A stretch of 33,065 nt of DNA from Lachnoclostridium sp. MSJ-17 (GTDB lineage Bacteria > Bacillota > Clostridia > Oscillospirales > Acutalibacteraceae): positions 1 to 33,065 of the forward strand of contig NZ_JAHLQB010000013.1 of the NCBI RefSeq assembly GCF_018918205.1, written 5' to 3'. Of the stretch, positions 10,091 through 19,527 are shown piece by piece. A program made the position numbers and the translations under genes. The notes beneath the pieces were generated by a model. That model worked only from the letters and a program-made list of their open reading frames with translations. It searched no databases and was not told the origin of the DNA. How positions within the stretch are numbered: position 1 is the first letter of the stretch; each line of letters opens with the position of its first letter.

Positions 10091-12112
10091 TTATTCAGCG
10101 TCGGCAGCTTCTGCGGGCGCTTCCTCTGCGGGCGCTTCCTCAACAGTCTCCTCAGCCTTTACGGGAGCCTGCTCGTCCTCGGGAAGGAGAGCTCTCATGG
10201 AAAGGCTTACGCGCTTCTTGTCAAAGTCAATAGCGGTGATCTTAGCAGCAACGGTATCGCCTACGGAAAGCACGTCGGCGGGCTTGTCGATTCTCTTGTT
10301 GGCGATCTGAGAAATGTGGATAAGACCGTCAATGCCGGGAATGATGTTAGCGAACGCGCCGAAGGTGGTAAGACCGACGATTGTCGCGTTGACAACGGTG
10401 CCCTCGGGATAATCTCTCTTGAGGATCTCCCAGGGATTGTCGTCGGCGTTCTTGAAGCCGAGAGAGATCTTCTTGGTCTCCTCGTTGATATCCTTGATGT
10501 ATACCTCAACGGTGTCGCCTACGTTAACGACCTCTGAGGGGTGCTTGATGTGCGTCCAGGACAGCTCGGAAATGTGGATCATGCCGAATACGCCGCCGAG
10601 ATCAACGAACGCGCCGTAGCTTGTCAGAGACTTGACAACGCCTGTGTAGCGCTTGCCTACCTCGCAGTTCTTCCAGAACTCCTCGCGCTGAGCAGCTCTC
10701 TGCTCCTTGAGCACGCTGCGGATAGAACCGATTGCTCTCTTGTATCTGCCGCGCTGTGAAACCTCGATAAGGCGGAAGTCAACATCCTGACCTACGAGGT
10801 CCTCAAGCTTCTCGTCACGGCTCGCTGTAGCCTGTGAAGCGGGGATAAATACTCTTACGCCGTTGTAAAGAACGATTACGCCGCCCTTTACAGCCTCTGT
10901 TACCTTGCTTGTAAGGATCTCCTGTGAATCTACCTTCGCCTGGAGCTCCTCCCAGCACTTCTGAGCGTCTACTCTGCGCTTGGAAAGCATGATGGTGCCT
11001 TCCTGATCGTTGGTCTTCATGATAAGAAGCTCGATTTCGTCGCCTACCTTGACGATGTCCTCAGGCTTCGCTGCAGGATCATTTGACAGCTCAGACACGG
11101 GAACAAAACCGGTCTGTTTTCTGCCGACGTCGACCTGTACTTCATTAGGCGCAATGCTGATGACAGTACCCATTACCCTCTCATTTGTATTTAAGTTTTT
11201 GAGGGATTCTTCAAGCAACTCCTCAAAAGATTCTTCTAAATTTGTTGTTTCACCGGATTTGATTTCTTCACTCATTGTATCCAGTACCTCCTTTATTATC
11301 TTTGCAGGCGTTGAAGCGCCCGCAGTTACGCCTATGTTTTCGGCAGCGCGAACCTGATCGAGATCGAGCTCGGCGGCGGTTTCAATAAGCACCGTGTTCC
11401 CGCATCTGCGTTTGCATATATCAAAAAGCTTGGCTGTGTTGGAACTGTGGCGGTCGCCTATGACTACCATAAAGTCCGACTGAGCGGCAATTTCATCCGC
11501 TTCACTCTGCCTAACTGACGTAGCATTACATATTGTATCAAATATTTTTGAATTTGTACATAGTTTTTTTATCTTTTTTACAGATTTTTTCAATTCTTTT
11601 GTGTCGAATGTTGTCTGTGCCACCACTTTCACCAATTTATTATTCTCTTTCAGAACATTGGTAAGCAGATTGTCTAATTCGACTTCATTGTTAAAAGTAT
11701 AACAATCGGTTTTGCAGTTGCCGATGATGCCTTTTACCTCGGGGTGACTCGCGTTTCCCGCAATCAGAACAACCTCTTCGCCCGGAATCGCTTCGCTTAC
11801 GATCCTGTGTATCTTCTTTACAAAGGGGCAGGTCGCGTCCTGATACTCAACGCCTCTTTTGTCGAGCTCATCGATCACGGACTTGGGCACGCCGTGTGAA
11901 CGGATAACAAGGATCTCGCCTTCACGTATCTCATCGACGCTCTCGACCGGACGGCAGCCCTGTTTTTCCAGCTCGCGGACGACCTCCATGTTGTGTATGA
12001 TCGGGCCGAGCGTGCAGACCTTGACGTCGTGGTCGACCAGCTCCCTGACCATGCTTATCGCGCGGTTCACTCCAAAGCAGAAGCCCGCGGAATCAGCCTT
12101 TTTTATACTCAT
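10091..12112 (-). CDS. ispH-rpsA: Fused HMBPP reductase (IspH) and ribosomal protein S1
   Basis: One 673-residue chain. Residues 1 to about 285 are IspH/LytB, the [4Fe-4S] enzyme that converts HMBPP to IPP and DMAPP in the MEP pathway. The three cluster cysteines are C12 (GFCFGV), C95 (ATCPFV) and C195 (TICNATS), and the active-site histidines and Glu are visible as PIIHN, RSHGVP and SHPEVKG. After an acidic linker come four S1 RNA-binding repeats (starting near [43 protein letters not shown] and [18 protein letters not shown]) and a Glu/Ala-rich tail. This fusion is known from Clostridia. The start overlaps plsC by 20 nt with GAGAG upstream. S1 usually aids mRNA binding by the ribosome; whether the fused protein does so is not shown by the sequence. 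Confidence 0.95.
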   Translation of the reverse strand: MSIKKADSAGFCFGVNRAISMVRELVDHDVKVCTLGPIIHNMEVVRELEKQGCRPVESVDEIREGEILVIRSHGVPKSVIDELDKRGVEYQDATCPFVKKIHRIVSEAIPGEEVVLIAGNASHPEVKGIIGNCKTDCYTFNNEVELDNLLTNVLKENNKLVKVVAQTTFDTKELKKSVKKIKKLCTNSKIFDTICNATSVRQSEADEIAAQSDFMVVIGDRHSSNTAKLFDICKRRCGNTVLIETAAELDLDQVRAAENIGVTAGASTPAKIIKEVLDTMSEEIKSGETTNLEESFEELLEESLKNLNTNERVMGTVISIAPNEVQVDVGRKQTGFVPVSELSNDPAAKPEDIVKVGDEIELLIMKTNDQEGTIMLSKRRVDAQKCWEELQAKVDSQEILTSKVTEAVKGGVIVLYNGVRVFIPASQATASRDEKLEDLVGQDVDFRLIEVSQRGRYKRAIGSIRSVLKEQRAAQREEFWKNCEVGKRYTGVVKSLTSYGAFVDLGGVFGMIHISELSWTHIKHPSEVVNVGDTVEVYIKDINEETKKISLGFKNADDNPWEILKRDYPEGTVVNATIVGLTTFGAFANIIPGIDGLIHISQIANKRIDKPADVLSVGDTVAAKITAIDFDKKRVSLSMRALLPEDEQAPVKAEETVEEAPAEEAPAEAADAE

Positions 12113-12725
12113 TGAGAGCTCTCTCCCTCATCTTCTTTATTTCGCCCATTATCATGTTTGAAGCGTCCTTGAGCTCGCGTCTGCCGCCGTCGACGGTCAG
12201 TCCGAGCTGCTGCGGCGTCAGCGGCTTGCCGAACTCAACCACGCGCTTCGCAAAAATATTCTTGGGGTTGCCGACGATCGTGATACACGCCGGGACAACC
12301 GGAACCTGCATCTGCTGGGCTACAAGCGCGCAGCCGCTTCTCGGGCGCATAAGCTCGCCTGTCTTGGTTCTGCCGCCCTCGATAAAGATCGTCATCACGT
12401 TGCCCTCTCTGATAAGATCCTCGCCTGTCTTTATCGCCTTTCCGTCGCCTGCGCCGCGCTCAACCGGAAACGCTCCGAGAGCGCGTATCAGCGCGCCGAA
12501 AAACTTGTTTTTGAAGAGCTCGACCTTCGCCATAAAGTACATTCTGCGCTTTGAGGAAAGACCCATAAGCGGCGGGTCTGAGTTCGCGATGTGGTTGCTC
12601 GCTATGATAACGCCGCCCTCAGAAGGGATATTATCGGCGTTTACTGTCTTGAATCGGTACAACAGCTTGAAAATCGGCATGCATATACCCTTGCCGATAG
12701 TGTATAAGACCTTGTTTTGTGCCAT
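12093..12725 (-). CDS. plsC: 1-acyl-sn-glycerol-3-phosphate acyltransferase (PlsC family)
   Basis: Transfers an acyl chain to lysophosphatidic acid to make phosphatidic acid at the membrane. In 210 residues the catalytic HX4D motif is NHIANSD (H45, D50), the substrate motif is IEGGRTKTG (E116), and a later VPACI segment matches block IV. N-terminal residues 8-24 are hydrophobic and may contact the membrane. The start shares one base with the cmk stop (TGATG), and the end overlaps ispH by 20 nt. The order cmk-plsC-ispH-rpsA is typical of Clostridia. Confidence 0.92.
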   Translation of the reverse strand: MAQNKVLYTIGKGICMPIFKLLYRFKTVNADNIPSEGGVIIASNHIANSDPPLMGLSSKRRMYFMAKVELFKNKFFGALIRALGAFPVERGAGDGKAIKTGEDLIREGNVMTIFIEGGRTKTGELMRPRSGCALVAQQMQVPVVPACITIVGNPKNIFAKRVVEFGKPLTPQQLGLTVDGGRRELKDASNMIMGEIKKMRERALNEYKKG

Positions 12726-13393
12726 CAGCGATTCTCCTTTATCACTGAAATAATCTTGTCGACGCTCTGCTCGAAGTCAAGCTCTGTCGTGTCGACCGTA
12801 ACGCTGCCCTCGGCGGGCTTTAGCGGCGCGATCTCACGGTGGGAATCATTGTAATCGCGCGTGATAACGTCCTGTAGGATATCCTCGTATTTTACGTCCA
12901 TACCCTTTTCGACCAGCTCCTTAAAACGGCGCTGCGCGCGTGCCTCGGGAGATGCGGTGAGAAAAATCTTGACCTTCGCGTCGGGCAATACTACGGTGCC
13001 GATATCCCTGCCGTCCATGATAACGTCGTTGGTCTTTGCCATATCGCGCTGCAAATCGAGCAGATACGCCCTCACAGCGGGAATCGCGGAGATTTTTGAC
13101 GCCGTCATCGAAGCCTCGGGTGTGCGTATCTCGCCGGAAACATCTTTGCCGTCGAGAAGAACGATCTGCTCTCCCTGAGAGTTGAAGGTGAGCTCCACCC
13201 TGATCTCAGAGAGAAGCTTGTCCACCTCGGGTGAAGCGACAGGTTCGATGCCGCGGATTGACGCTGCAAGACCTACGGTGCGGTAAAGCGCGCCCGTATC
13301 AACGTAAATATATCCGAGCTCCTTTGCGGCTCTTTTTGCTATAGAGGATTTGCCCGCTCCTGCGGGACCGTCCAATGCGATTGCGGTTGACAT
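12725..13393 (-). CDS. cmk: Cytidylate kinase (Cmk)
   Basis: Phosphorylates CMP and dCMP with ATP. In the 222-residue product the P-loop is GPAGAGKS at residues 9-16, followed by KELGYIYVDTGALYR, the NMP-binding DGRDIGTVVLPDA region and the LID segment TASPEARAQRR. The insert seen in bacterial Cmk (about 75-125) is present. The ATG at 13393 has AGGAAG 6 nt upstream; the longer frame to 13429 adds an unlikely basic leader. It is the first of three overlapping genes (cmk-plsC-ispH-rpsA) and is separated by 19 nt from the flavoprotein gene upstream. Confidence 0.96.
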   Translation of the reverse strand: MSTAIALDGPAGAGKSSIAKRAAKELGYIYVDTGALYRTVGLAASIRGIEPVASPEVDKLLSEIRVELTFNSQGEQIVLLDGKDVSGEIRTPEASMTASKISAIPAVRAYLLDLQRDMAKTNDVIMDGRDIGTVVLPDAKVKIFLTASPEARAQRRFKELVEKGMDVKYEDILQDVITRDYNDSHREIAPLKPAEGSVTVDTTELDFEQSVDKIISVIKENR

Positions 13394-13412
13394 ACAAAAC
13401 TTCCTTTCAATA

Positions 13413-14651
13413 TTACGATAACGCGGCATTCTCGCCCGCGAGTCTGCCGGTGCTCCATGCTATCTGAAGATTAAAGCCGCCTGTATAAGCGTCGCAGTCG
13501 ATGACCTCTCCCGCGAAATACAGACCGCTGACGAGCTTGCTCTCCATTGTCTTGGGATTTATCTCGCCTGTTTTAACGCCGCCGGAGGTGACAATCGCCT
13601 CCTCGATCGGGCGGAAGCCGCTGATCGGAATCGTATAGCCCTTGAGGATATCGCAGAGCCTGTGCCTTTCCTCGCGGGTGACGGCGTTGCATTTTTTATC
13701 GAACGGAACTCCCCAGCGTTTAAGCACGGGGATTATTATTTTCTTTGGCAGCAGCTTTGAGAAGGAGTTTGAAACGTCCTTGTTTGAGTTTGCCCTGAAT
13801 TCATTTTGCAGACGGCGGTCAAGCTGCTCGCTGTCGAGAGCGGGCTTGAGATCGATCACCGCCGTGTAGGTATCCGGCGGGATATCGCGGATATGGGAGC
13901 TTGCGGAAAGCACCATGGGACCGCTTATTCCGAAATGGGTGAAAAGCATCTCGCCGAAATCGGAGTATAATTCTTTATTGGAATTTTTATCAATTATTTT
14001 CAGAGAAACGTTTTTGAGAGCGAGTCCCTGCATCGACTTGCATTCGGGGTCGCTGCTCTCGAGCGGCACAAGCGAGGGCTTGAGCTCAGTCACTGTATGA
14101 CCCGCCTGCTTCGCGAGGATATATCCGTCGCCGGTAGAGCCTGTCAGCGGATAGCTCTTACCGCCGCAGCAGATTATTACGCTGTCGGCATAATAACTCC
14201 GGCTCTCGCCCTTGACGCCGATTACCTCTCCGTTTTCTAAAATCAAAGCCTGAGCGGCGTCGTTGACGATTTTTACGCCGCTGTCAGATACATAATCGCG
14301 CAGAGCGTCAACCACGTCCACAGCCCGGTCTGACAAGGGAAAAACACGGTTTCCCCTCTCGGTTTTAAGCTCCAGTCCCAGACCCTCGAAAAAACTCATC
14401 GTATCCGAGGGAGTAAAGCGGTTGATCGCGGAGTAAAGGAACCTGCCGTTGACGGGAACGTTATTGATAAAGGTCTGAACGTCGCAGTTATTTGTGAGGT
14501 TGCAGCGTCCCTTGCCGGTAATCATGATCTTTCTGCCGACGCGCTGGTTTTTTTCCAGCAAGGTCACGCCCGCTCCGTTTTCGGCGGCTGTTCCTGCGGC
14601 GATCAGTCCCGCGGCTCCCGCGCCGACGACCAGAACCTTCTTACTTATCAT
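13413..14651 (-). CDS. HI0933-type (YhiN-like) NAD(P)/FAD-dependent oxidoreductase
   Basis: A 412-residue flavoprotein of the HI0933/YhiN family, whose biological substrate is unknown. The N-terminal Rossmann motif is VVGAGAAGLIAAGTAAENG with LLEKN at the ribose-binding end. The family mark GRKIMITGKGRCNLTNN follows, then a CCGGKSYPLTGSTGDGY segment, and a C-terminal FAD loop SGLYFAGEVIDCDAYTGGFNLQ. Length is typical. The ATG at 14651 has AAAAGG 9 nt upstream and overlaps the regulator gene by 11 nt, so the two are probably cotranscribed with cmk downstream. The family assignment is firm; the function is not known. Confidence 0.92.
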   Translation of the reverse strand: MISKKVLVVGAGAAGLIAAGTAAENGAGVTLLEKNQRVGRKIMITGKGRCNLTNNCDVQTFINNVPVNGRFLYSAINRFTPSDTMSFFEGLGLELKTERGNRVFPLSDRAVDVVDALRDYVSDSGVKIVNDAAQALILENGEVIGVKGESRSYYADSVIICCGGKSYPLTGSTGDGYILAKQAGHTVTELKPSLVPLESSDPECKSMQGLALKNVSLKIIDKNSNKELYSDFGEMLFTHFGISGPMVLSASSHIRDIPPDTYTAVIDLKPALDSEQLDRRLQNEFRANSNKDVSNSFSKLLPKKIIIPVLKRWGVPFDKKCNAVTREERHRLCDILKGYTIPISGFRPIEEAIVTSGGVKTGEINPKTMESKLVSGLYFAGEVIDCDAYTGGFNLQIAWSTGRLAGENAALS

Positions 14652-15525
14652 TTTTATCAGCCTTTTCGTCGTGGTTGGTGTAAACGCCCTCGCGGTTCCA
14701 CACGTCCTCAAGAGCGTGGAAGGTCTCTGAAACCTCGTCCTTCTTCTTGAGAACCGTCGCGACGATCAGCGCGTTGATAAGACTCAGCGGCGCTACGAGC
14801 GAATCGACGATGGAAGCCATATCGCTTCTCGCGATCAGAATCGAGTCCGCCGACTGAACGAGCGGAGACGCCATGCTGTCGGTGATAGCCACGGCGTGGG
14901 CTCCTCTTGAACGTGCGAAATCCATAGCCTCGATCGCCATTGAGCTGTATCGGGGGAATGAGATACCGATCATTACGTCGTCCTCGGTAATGCGGAAAAT
15001 ATGCTCGTAGGTCGAGGTCGCCGAGGTTGTGTTGATAAGCACGACGTTGTCGAAAATCAGCTCGAAGTAATAAGCGAGGAAGCCCGCGATCGCTCCCGTT
15101 GAACGCACGCCGAAGATATAGATGCGCTTGGCGTTGCAGATCTCGTCAACCGCGCGGTTGAAGTCCTCGTGCGAGGTCTCCTCTATCGTGCGGCGTATCT
15201 TGTCGATATCCTGATTTAGCACGCTGTCGAGGACGTTGCCGTTGCCGATCCTGCTGGAGGTAACTTCGATCCGCTGAACAGAGGTGAGCTTGTTGCGGAT
15301 CATCTCCTGCATCGCCTTTTGCAGGCGCGGATAGCCGTCGTAGCCGAGCTCGGTCGCAAAACGGACAACCGTGCTCTCTGAAACGCCGACGGTCTCGCCG
15401 AGCTTTGAGGCGGTCATAAACGCCGCCTTATCGTAATGCTCCTCGATATAAAGCGCAATTCGCTTCTGTCCCTTCGAAAAGCTGTTCATCATCAAGTCTA
15501 TTCTTGTCAAAAGGTGTGTTATCAT
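14641..15525 (-). CDS. MurR/RpiR-family transcriptional regulator
   Basis: A 294-residue regulator with an N-terminal HTH_6 domain (about 10-75; MTASKLGETVGVSESTVVRF) and a C-terminal SIS sugar-isomerase domain (about 120-260; RIYIFGVRSTGAIAGFLAYYF, MIGISFPRYSSMAIEAMDFA). Such proteins sense phosphosugars and control sugar or amino-sugar genes. The ATG at 15525 has AAGGAG 10 nt upstream; an earlier ATG at 15558 precedes this site. A good promoter and a 14-nt palindrome lie upstream. It is divergent from hisH and overlaps the flavoprotein gene. The effector and targets are not evident, but autoregulation is plausible. Confidence 0.9.
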   Translation of the reverse strand: MITHLLTRIDLMMNSFSKGQKRIALYIEEHYDKAAFMTASKLGETVGVSESTVVRFATELGYDGYPRLQKAMQEMIRNKLTSVQRIEVTSSRIGNGNVLDSVLNQDIDKIRRTIEETSHEDFNRAVDEICNAKRIYIFGVRSTGAIAGFLAYYFELIFDNVVLINTTSATSTYEHIFRITEDDVMIGISFPRYSSMAIEAMDFARSRGAHAVAITDSMASPLVQSADSILIARSDMASIVDSLVAPLSLINALIVATVLKKKDEVSETFHALEDVWNREGVYTNHDEKADKNDK

Positions 15526-15563
15526 TACTATGATACTCCTTATAATATTCTCATACATATTTC

Positions 15564-15592
15564 ATTTTATCACACTCACTTGCAGAATTCAA
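15564..15592 (-). promoter_or_regulatory. Sigma-A-type promoter of the RpiR regulator gene
   Basis: On the minus strand, TTGAAT (15592-15587), a 17-nt spacer and TAAAAT (15569-15564) match the housekeeping promoter well. It sits about 39 nt before the chosen start codon. Confidence 0.7.
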
Positions 15593-15601
15593 TATTTTTT
15601 G

Positions 15602-15615
15602 AAGGAAATTTCCTT
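15602..15615. promoter_or_regulatory. 14-nt perfect palindrome, possible regulator operator
   Basis: AAGGAAATTTCCTT is its own reverse complement. It begins 10 nt upstream of the -35 box of the RpiR-type regulator gene, inside the divergent promoter region shared with hisH. Regulators of this family bind short palindromes, so it may be an autoregulatory operator; this is inference from position and symmetry. Confidence 0.4.
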
Positions 15616-15652
15616 TTATGCGAAATATTCCTGACGTTGCAAAAGGTTTTGG

Positions 15653-15681
15653 TTGCAAAAAAATAATGACTATGATAATAT
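15653..15681 (+). promoter_or_regulatory. Candidate promoter of hisHF
   Basis: TTGCAA (15653-15658), a 17-nt spacer and TAATAT (15676-15681) precede hisH. The -35 is part of a repeated GTTGCAAAA (15636-15644 and 15652-15660), 16 nt apart. Other AT-rich -10 alternatives (TATAGT at 15682) exist, so the exact start is uncertain. Confidence 0.45.
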
Positions 15682-15709
15682 TATAGTATGACAAAGGAGG
15701 TCGGACAAA

Positions 15710-16324
15710 ATGATTGCAATCATCGATTACGGCGCAGGCAATATACAGAGCGTTTACAAGGCGCTCAGGCATATCGGCTGCGAATGCTTCATCACAAATA
15801 AAAAAGACGAGATTCTAGCTTCCGACGGCGCTATTCTCCCCGGAGTAGGCTCCTTCGGCGACACCGTCGACAATATGGAAAAGCTCGGTATCAGGGAAGC
15901 TGTAAAGGAGTTTATCGCGAGCGGCAAGCCGTTTCTGGGCATTTGTCTCGGGCTGCAGCTTCTGTTCCCCGCGAGCGAGGAAAGCCCCGAGGCTGACGGT
16001 CTCAATATTTTCGCGGGCAGCATACGCAAAATCCCGAAAAAGGACGGGCTTAAAATCCCGCACATGGGCTGGAACAGCATTGAAATCAATTCCTCGAGCA
16101 GGCTTTTCAAGGGAATTGAAAGGAATCCGTACGTATATTTTGTCCACTCGTATTTTCTCAACGCCTACGAGAGAGATATCGTGGCGGCTCAGACGGAGTA
16201 CGGAGTGATGATTGACGCGGCGGTGGAAAGGGACAACGTGTTCGCCACGCAGTTCCACCCCGAAAAAAGCGGCGAGACCGGTCTTAAGATCCTGAGAAAC
16301 TTCGCCGCGATTGTGGAGGGCTGA
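15710..16324 (+). CDS. hisH: Imidazole glycerol phosphate synthase, glutaminase subunit HisH
   Basis: A class I glutamine amidotransferase that supplies ammonia to HisF in histidine synthesis. In 204 residues the catalytic triad is C79 ([12 protein letters not shown]), H183 and E185 (QFHPEKSG); DYGAGNI at the N-terminus and the GVGSFGD oxyanion-region loop are family marks. A strong AAAGGAGG lies 8 nt before the ATG. hisF follows after 2 nt, so the two are translated together. The other his genes are not in this window. Confidence 0.96.
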   Translation: MIAIIDYGAGNIQSVYKALRHIGCECFITNKKDEILASDGAILPGVGSFGDTVDNMEKLGIREAVKEFIASGKPFLGICLGLQLLFPASEESPEADGLNIFAGSIRKIPKKDGLKIPHMGWNSIEINSSSRLFKGIERNPYVYFVHSYFLNAYERDIVAAQTEYGVMIDAAVERDNVFATQFHPEKSGETGLKILRNFAAIVEG

Positions 16325-16326
16325 CT

Positions 16327-17082
16327 ATGTATGCAAAAAGGATAATTCCCTGCCTCGACGTAAAAAACGGCAGAGTTGTAAAGGGCATAAGCTTTGTAAA
16401 TCTCGTTGACGCGGGCGATCCCGTGGAATGCGCCAAGCAGTATGACGCTCAGGGCGCTGACGAGCTCGTATTTCTCGACATCACCGCTTCGAGCGATTCG
16501 AGGAACATAACTATCGACATGGTTGAAAAGGTTGCGAACACCATTTTCATTCCGTTCACCGTAGGCGGAGGAATCCGCAGCGTAGACGATTTCAACGCGC
16601 TTCTCAGAGCCGGAGCGGACAAGGTATCCGTCAACTCCGCCGCCGTAAACCGTCCGGAGCTCATCAGCGAGGCGGCGTACAAATTCGGCAGCCAGTGCGT
16701 TGTAGCCGCTATCGACGCAAAACGCAGCGGCGACAGCTGGGAGGTTTACATAAACGGCGGAAGAACTCCCATGGGCATTGACGCCGTGGAATGGGCGGTT
16801 CGCTGCGCCGAGCTGGGAGCCGGAGAAATACTGCTCACCAGCATGGACGAGGACGGTCAGAAAAAAGGCTACGACCTCGCCCTGACAAGAGCGGTGTCCG
16901 AAAGCGTGAATATCCCCGTCATCGCGAGCGGCGGCGCCGGCGCTCCCGAACACTTTTATGAAGCCTTTACCGAGGGCAAGGCGGACGCTGTGCTCGCAGC
17001 CTCGCTCTTCCACTTCGGCGAAATCCAGATCCCGCAGCTCAAGCAGTATCTGACGGTCAAGAATATCCCTGTCAGAATCTAG
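16327..17082 (+). CDS. hisF: Imidazole glycerol phosphate synthase, cyclase subunit HisF
   Basis: A TIM-barrel cyclase that uses ammonia from HisH to convert PRFAR into imidazole glycerol phosphate and AICAR, linking histidine and purine pathways. In 251 residues the acid/base aspartates are D11 ([15 protein letters not shown]) and the Asp of VVAAIDAKR (about 130); phosphate-binding loops are seen as TVGGGIRS and [11 protein letters not shown]. The full family length is present. It directly follows hisH and is 15 nt before the zinc-ribbon gene. Confidence 0.97.
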   Translation: MYAKRIIPCLDVKNGRVVKGISFVNLVDAGDPVECAKQYDAQGADELVFLDITASSDSRNITIDMVEKVANTIFIPFTVGGGIRSVDDFNALLRAGADKVSVNSAAVNRPELISEAAYKFGSQCVVAAIDAKRSGDSWEVYINGGRTPMGIDAVEWAVRCAELGAGEILLTSMDEDGQKKGYDLALTRAVSESVNIPVIASGGAGAPEHFYEAFTEGKADAVLAASLFHFGEIQIPQLKQYLTVKNIPVRI

Positions 17083-17097
17083 AAAGGATGAAGCATC

Positions 17098-18723
17098 ATG
17101 GTAGGTTGTCCCACCTGCGGGGCGGCTCTGAGGTTTGACATAGCTTCGCAGAAAATGGCGTGCGACCACTGCGGAAACTTTTTTGAAACGCAGAGGCTGG
17201 TCGACAACAGCTCGCGCGACGACGCCCGTTCCTCTCAGTTTGACAGCTACGTATATATCTGTCCCTCCTGCGGCGCGGAGCTGCTGACTACGGACAAAAA
17301 CGACGCTGTGGGCTTTTGCCAGTACTGCGGCGGCGCGTCGATGATTTACGAAAAGATGCGTCAGGAATGGAAGCCCGACTACATCATTCCCTTCAAGATT
17401 ACCAAGGAGGACTGCAAAAAGCAGTACTGCAAAGAGGTGCGGCGTCACCCCTTCGTTTCGGGCAAGTACAGCAAGGCAGACCTGATTGAGAGCTTCCGCG
17501 GCATATATATGCCGTACTGGAACTACCGCGCCGTTATGAACGGTCAGTTCCGCGTTCCGGCGAAATCGGAGCGTCAGCACGTTTCTCTGAATACATATGA
17601 AATAGTACACTACGACGTTGTCGGCAACTCAAACCTCGCTCTTGAGGGCTATTCCCGCGACGCGTCAGTAAACTTTGACGACGACATCAGCGACGCTCTC
17701 GCTCCGTATGAATACCGCCAGCAAATGCCGTTCGCGCCGGGTTACCTCAGCGGCTTTTACGCGGAATCCGGCGACGTCAGCGCTCACGAGTACGATTCCG
17801 CGATCAACCTCGAAACAAAAGAGGACGCGGTAAACATTCTCCTTAACGACAGCGCCGTCAAAAGCTGCTGCGAAAAGCTCAAGGTGACGCCCTCAACAGA
17901 CGAAGTAAACGCCAATGTTAATATCGAGTCCGCAAAGCGCACACTCAACCCCGTCTGGTTCATGAGCTACCGCAGCGGCAAACAGATAACATACGCCACC
18001 GTAAACGGACAGACCGGAAAGGTCGCCGCGGATCTGCCGCTGAGTCCGCTGAGGATCCTCCTTTTCGCGCTGGGAATATCGTCGGTCATCTTCGGCATTA
18101 TCGCGCTGCTGATGAACTTTGTTCCTTCCATTCCCTCAATCAAGGCGAACGGCACCCTCGGGCTCAGCCTGATACTTATGAACGCGGGTATGTATTATCT
18201 GCAAAGCTCCTTCAACCGCACCGTCGCCGGAAAAGGTGGAGTAAAAACAAAGCTCACCAACGGAGGCTACACTGCCGCGCTGCTGATTTGCTTAGTCAGC
18301 TTTATCGGCGTGATTTCAGACGGTTCATATGAAAAGGATATGCAGCACATCTGTTTTATTCCGATGCTTGCGACTGCGGTCATCATGCTTCTGGCGCACT
18401 TAAAACAGACCGCCGACACAAGCCGTATCAAAAAAATGGTTACCGACAACACCTCGGTTCTTCGCACCCGCGTCATCACCGAAGCCAAAGCCTTTCTGAG
18501 AAGGGTCGTATGGCTCAAGCTTGTGATGTATCTCAGTTTAGCTGCCGGCGCTTATGTCGTATACATTGACCCCGCTTACAACGCCGTTTCATACGGTTTA
18601 AGCTTCCTCGCGGCGGCTGAGCTGTTCGGTCTGGCTGTTTTCCATATTCACTTCCAGACAAGCGTCGCAAAACGTCCCCTGCCCCAGTTCAACAAGAAGG
18701 GAGCGCGTTACGATGAAAACTAA
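17098..18723 (+). CDS. Zinc-ribbon membrane protein of unknown function
   Basis: A 541-residue protein with two N-terminal zinc ribbons: CPTC...CDHC at about residues 4-24 and CPSC...CQYC at about 55-80, similar to TFIIB/double zinc-ribbon domains. A soluble middle region of about 220 residues (with FRGIYMPYWNYRAVMNGQ) is followed by six or so membrane helices between about 315 and 525. The role is unknown. I infer a membrane-tethered zinc-ribbon protein that works with the next gene, a TPM-domain protein that it overlaps by 11 nt. The start at 17098 is preceded by AAAGGATG. It follows hisF by 15 nt and probably shares its transcript, although no functional link to histidine synthesis is apparent. 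Confidence 0.8.
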   Translation: MVGCPTCGAALRFDIASQKMACDHCGNFFETQRLVDNSSRDDARSSQFDSYVYICPSCGAELLTTDKNDAVGFCQYCGGASMIYEKMRQEWKPDYIIPFKITKEDCKKQYCKEVRRHPFVSGKYSKADLIESFRGIYMPYWNYRAVMNGQFRVPAKSERQHVSLNTYEIVHYDVVGNSNLALEGYSRDASVNFDDDISDALAPYEYRQQMPFAPGYLSGFYAESGDVSAHEYDSAINLETKEDAVNILLNDSAVKSCCEKLKVTPSTDEVNANVNIESAKRTLNPVWFMSYRSGKQITYATVNGQTGKVAADLPLSPLRILLFALGISSVIFGIIALLMNFVPSIPSIKANGTLGLSLILMNAGMYYLQSSFNRTVAGKGGVKTKLTNGGYTAALLICLVSFIGVISDGSYEKDMQHICFIPMLATAVIMLLAHLKQTADTSRIKKMVTDNTSVLRTRVITEAKAFLRRVVWLKLVMYLSLAAGAYVVYIDPAYNAVSYGLSFLAAAELFGLAVFHIHFQTSVAKRPLPQFNKKGARYDEN

Positions 18724-19513
18724 GGTATTTTTCGCGGGCATTATCGCCGCGCTTCTCGTTCTCTGCTGCGTATTCCCGGCGGGAGCCGTTCAGAATCAGG
18801 ACGCTCAGTACACAAACCCCGAAACCGGTTATGAGGCTGTGATTATCGACGAGCTCGATCTGCTGAATGAAAGCGAGCGTTCGAAGCTTATCGAGGAAAT
18901 GACTCCTCTCACGGAGTACGGCAACATCGTATTCTGGTCAACCGATGTAAAAAAATCCGACTATATCGACCAGGCAAGAGAAAAACGCCGTTCGCTCTAC
19001 GATCTGGACAGCGCCTCGATCCTGATGATAAACATGGGCTCGCGCAAGGTGGTTATCCAGTCCTACGGCAAAATGTACGAGTACATCACCGACTCAAAGG
19101 CGCGCTCGATCACTGACAACGTGAGTCACTACGCGACTCAGAAGGACTACTACACCTTCGCAAAGGAAGCGTACAGTCAGATGTACTTGACTATGAAGGG
19201 CATGCAGATAAGCGAGCCGATGAAGTACACTAGCTATGCGGTCATCGCTTCGATGCTGGGAATAATCATCGCACTCAGCATAGCCTTTTCCAAGCGCCAC
19301 AATCCCCTGTGCAAGGATTACGAGCACGCGAGGGTAATGACCGCCGGCAACGCGGTTATCGCTCCTGTGAGCGTTTACGAGACAAAGAGAGAGAAAATCT
19401 ACGTCAGCTCATCCTCAGGAAGCGGCTGCAGCGGAGGTTCCAGCTGCGGTGGCGGAGGCTGCTCGAGCTGCGGCGGTGGCGGCTGCGGCGGTGGCGGCGG
19501 TTCGTCATTCTGA
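18713..19513 (+). CDS. TPM-domain protein with Cys/Gly-rich tail
   Basis: A 266-residue exported protein: signal peptide (about 1-25, ending GAVQNQ), a TPM domain (about 40-165, with DELDLLNESERSKLIEEM and SASILMINMGSRKVVIQSYG), a membrane helix (about 173-193), a short linker, and a C-terminal tail from about 230 made almost only of Gly, Ser and Cys. TPM (TLP18.3/Psb32/MOLO-1) proteins are linked to membrane-protein quality control in plants and bacteria. Gly-rich tails are known in YgcG-like members, but here the tail holds at least seven cysteines. The gene overlaps the zinc-ribbon gene, which suggests a shared function, and a terminator follows. Confidence 0.85.
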   Translation: MKTKVFFAGIIAALLVLCCVFPAGAVQNQDAQYTNPETGYEAVIIDELDLLNESERSKLIEEMTPLTEYGNIVFWSTDVKKSDYIDQAREKRRSLYDLDSASILMINMGSRKVVIQSYGKMYEYITDSKARSITDNVSHYATQKDYYTFAKEAYSQMYLTMKGMQISEPMKYTSYAVIASMLGIIIALSIAFSKRHNPLCKDYEHARVMTAGNAVIAPVSVYETKREKIYVSSSSGSGCSGGSSCGGGGCSSCGGGGCGGGGGSSF

Positions 19514-19527
19514 TTCACAAAAACAAA

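Noticed and set aside
12112..12753. 213-codon + strand frame antisense to plsC
   Set aside because: A shadow of plsC on the other strand with no supporting signals.
16189..17610. 473-codon minus-strand frame
   Set aside because: It lies antisense to hisH, hisF and the zinc-ribbon gene; it is a shadow produced by codon bias and has no ribosome site or recognisable domain.
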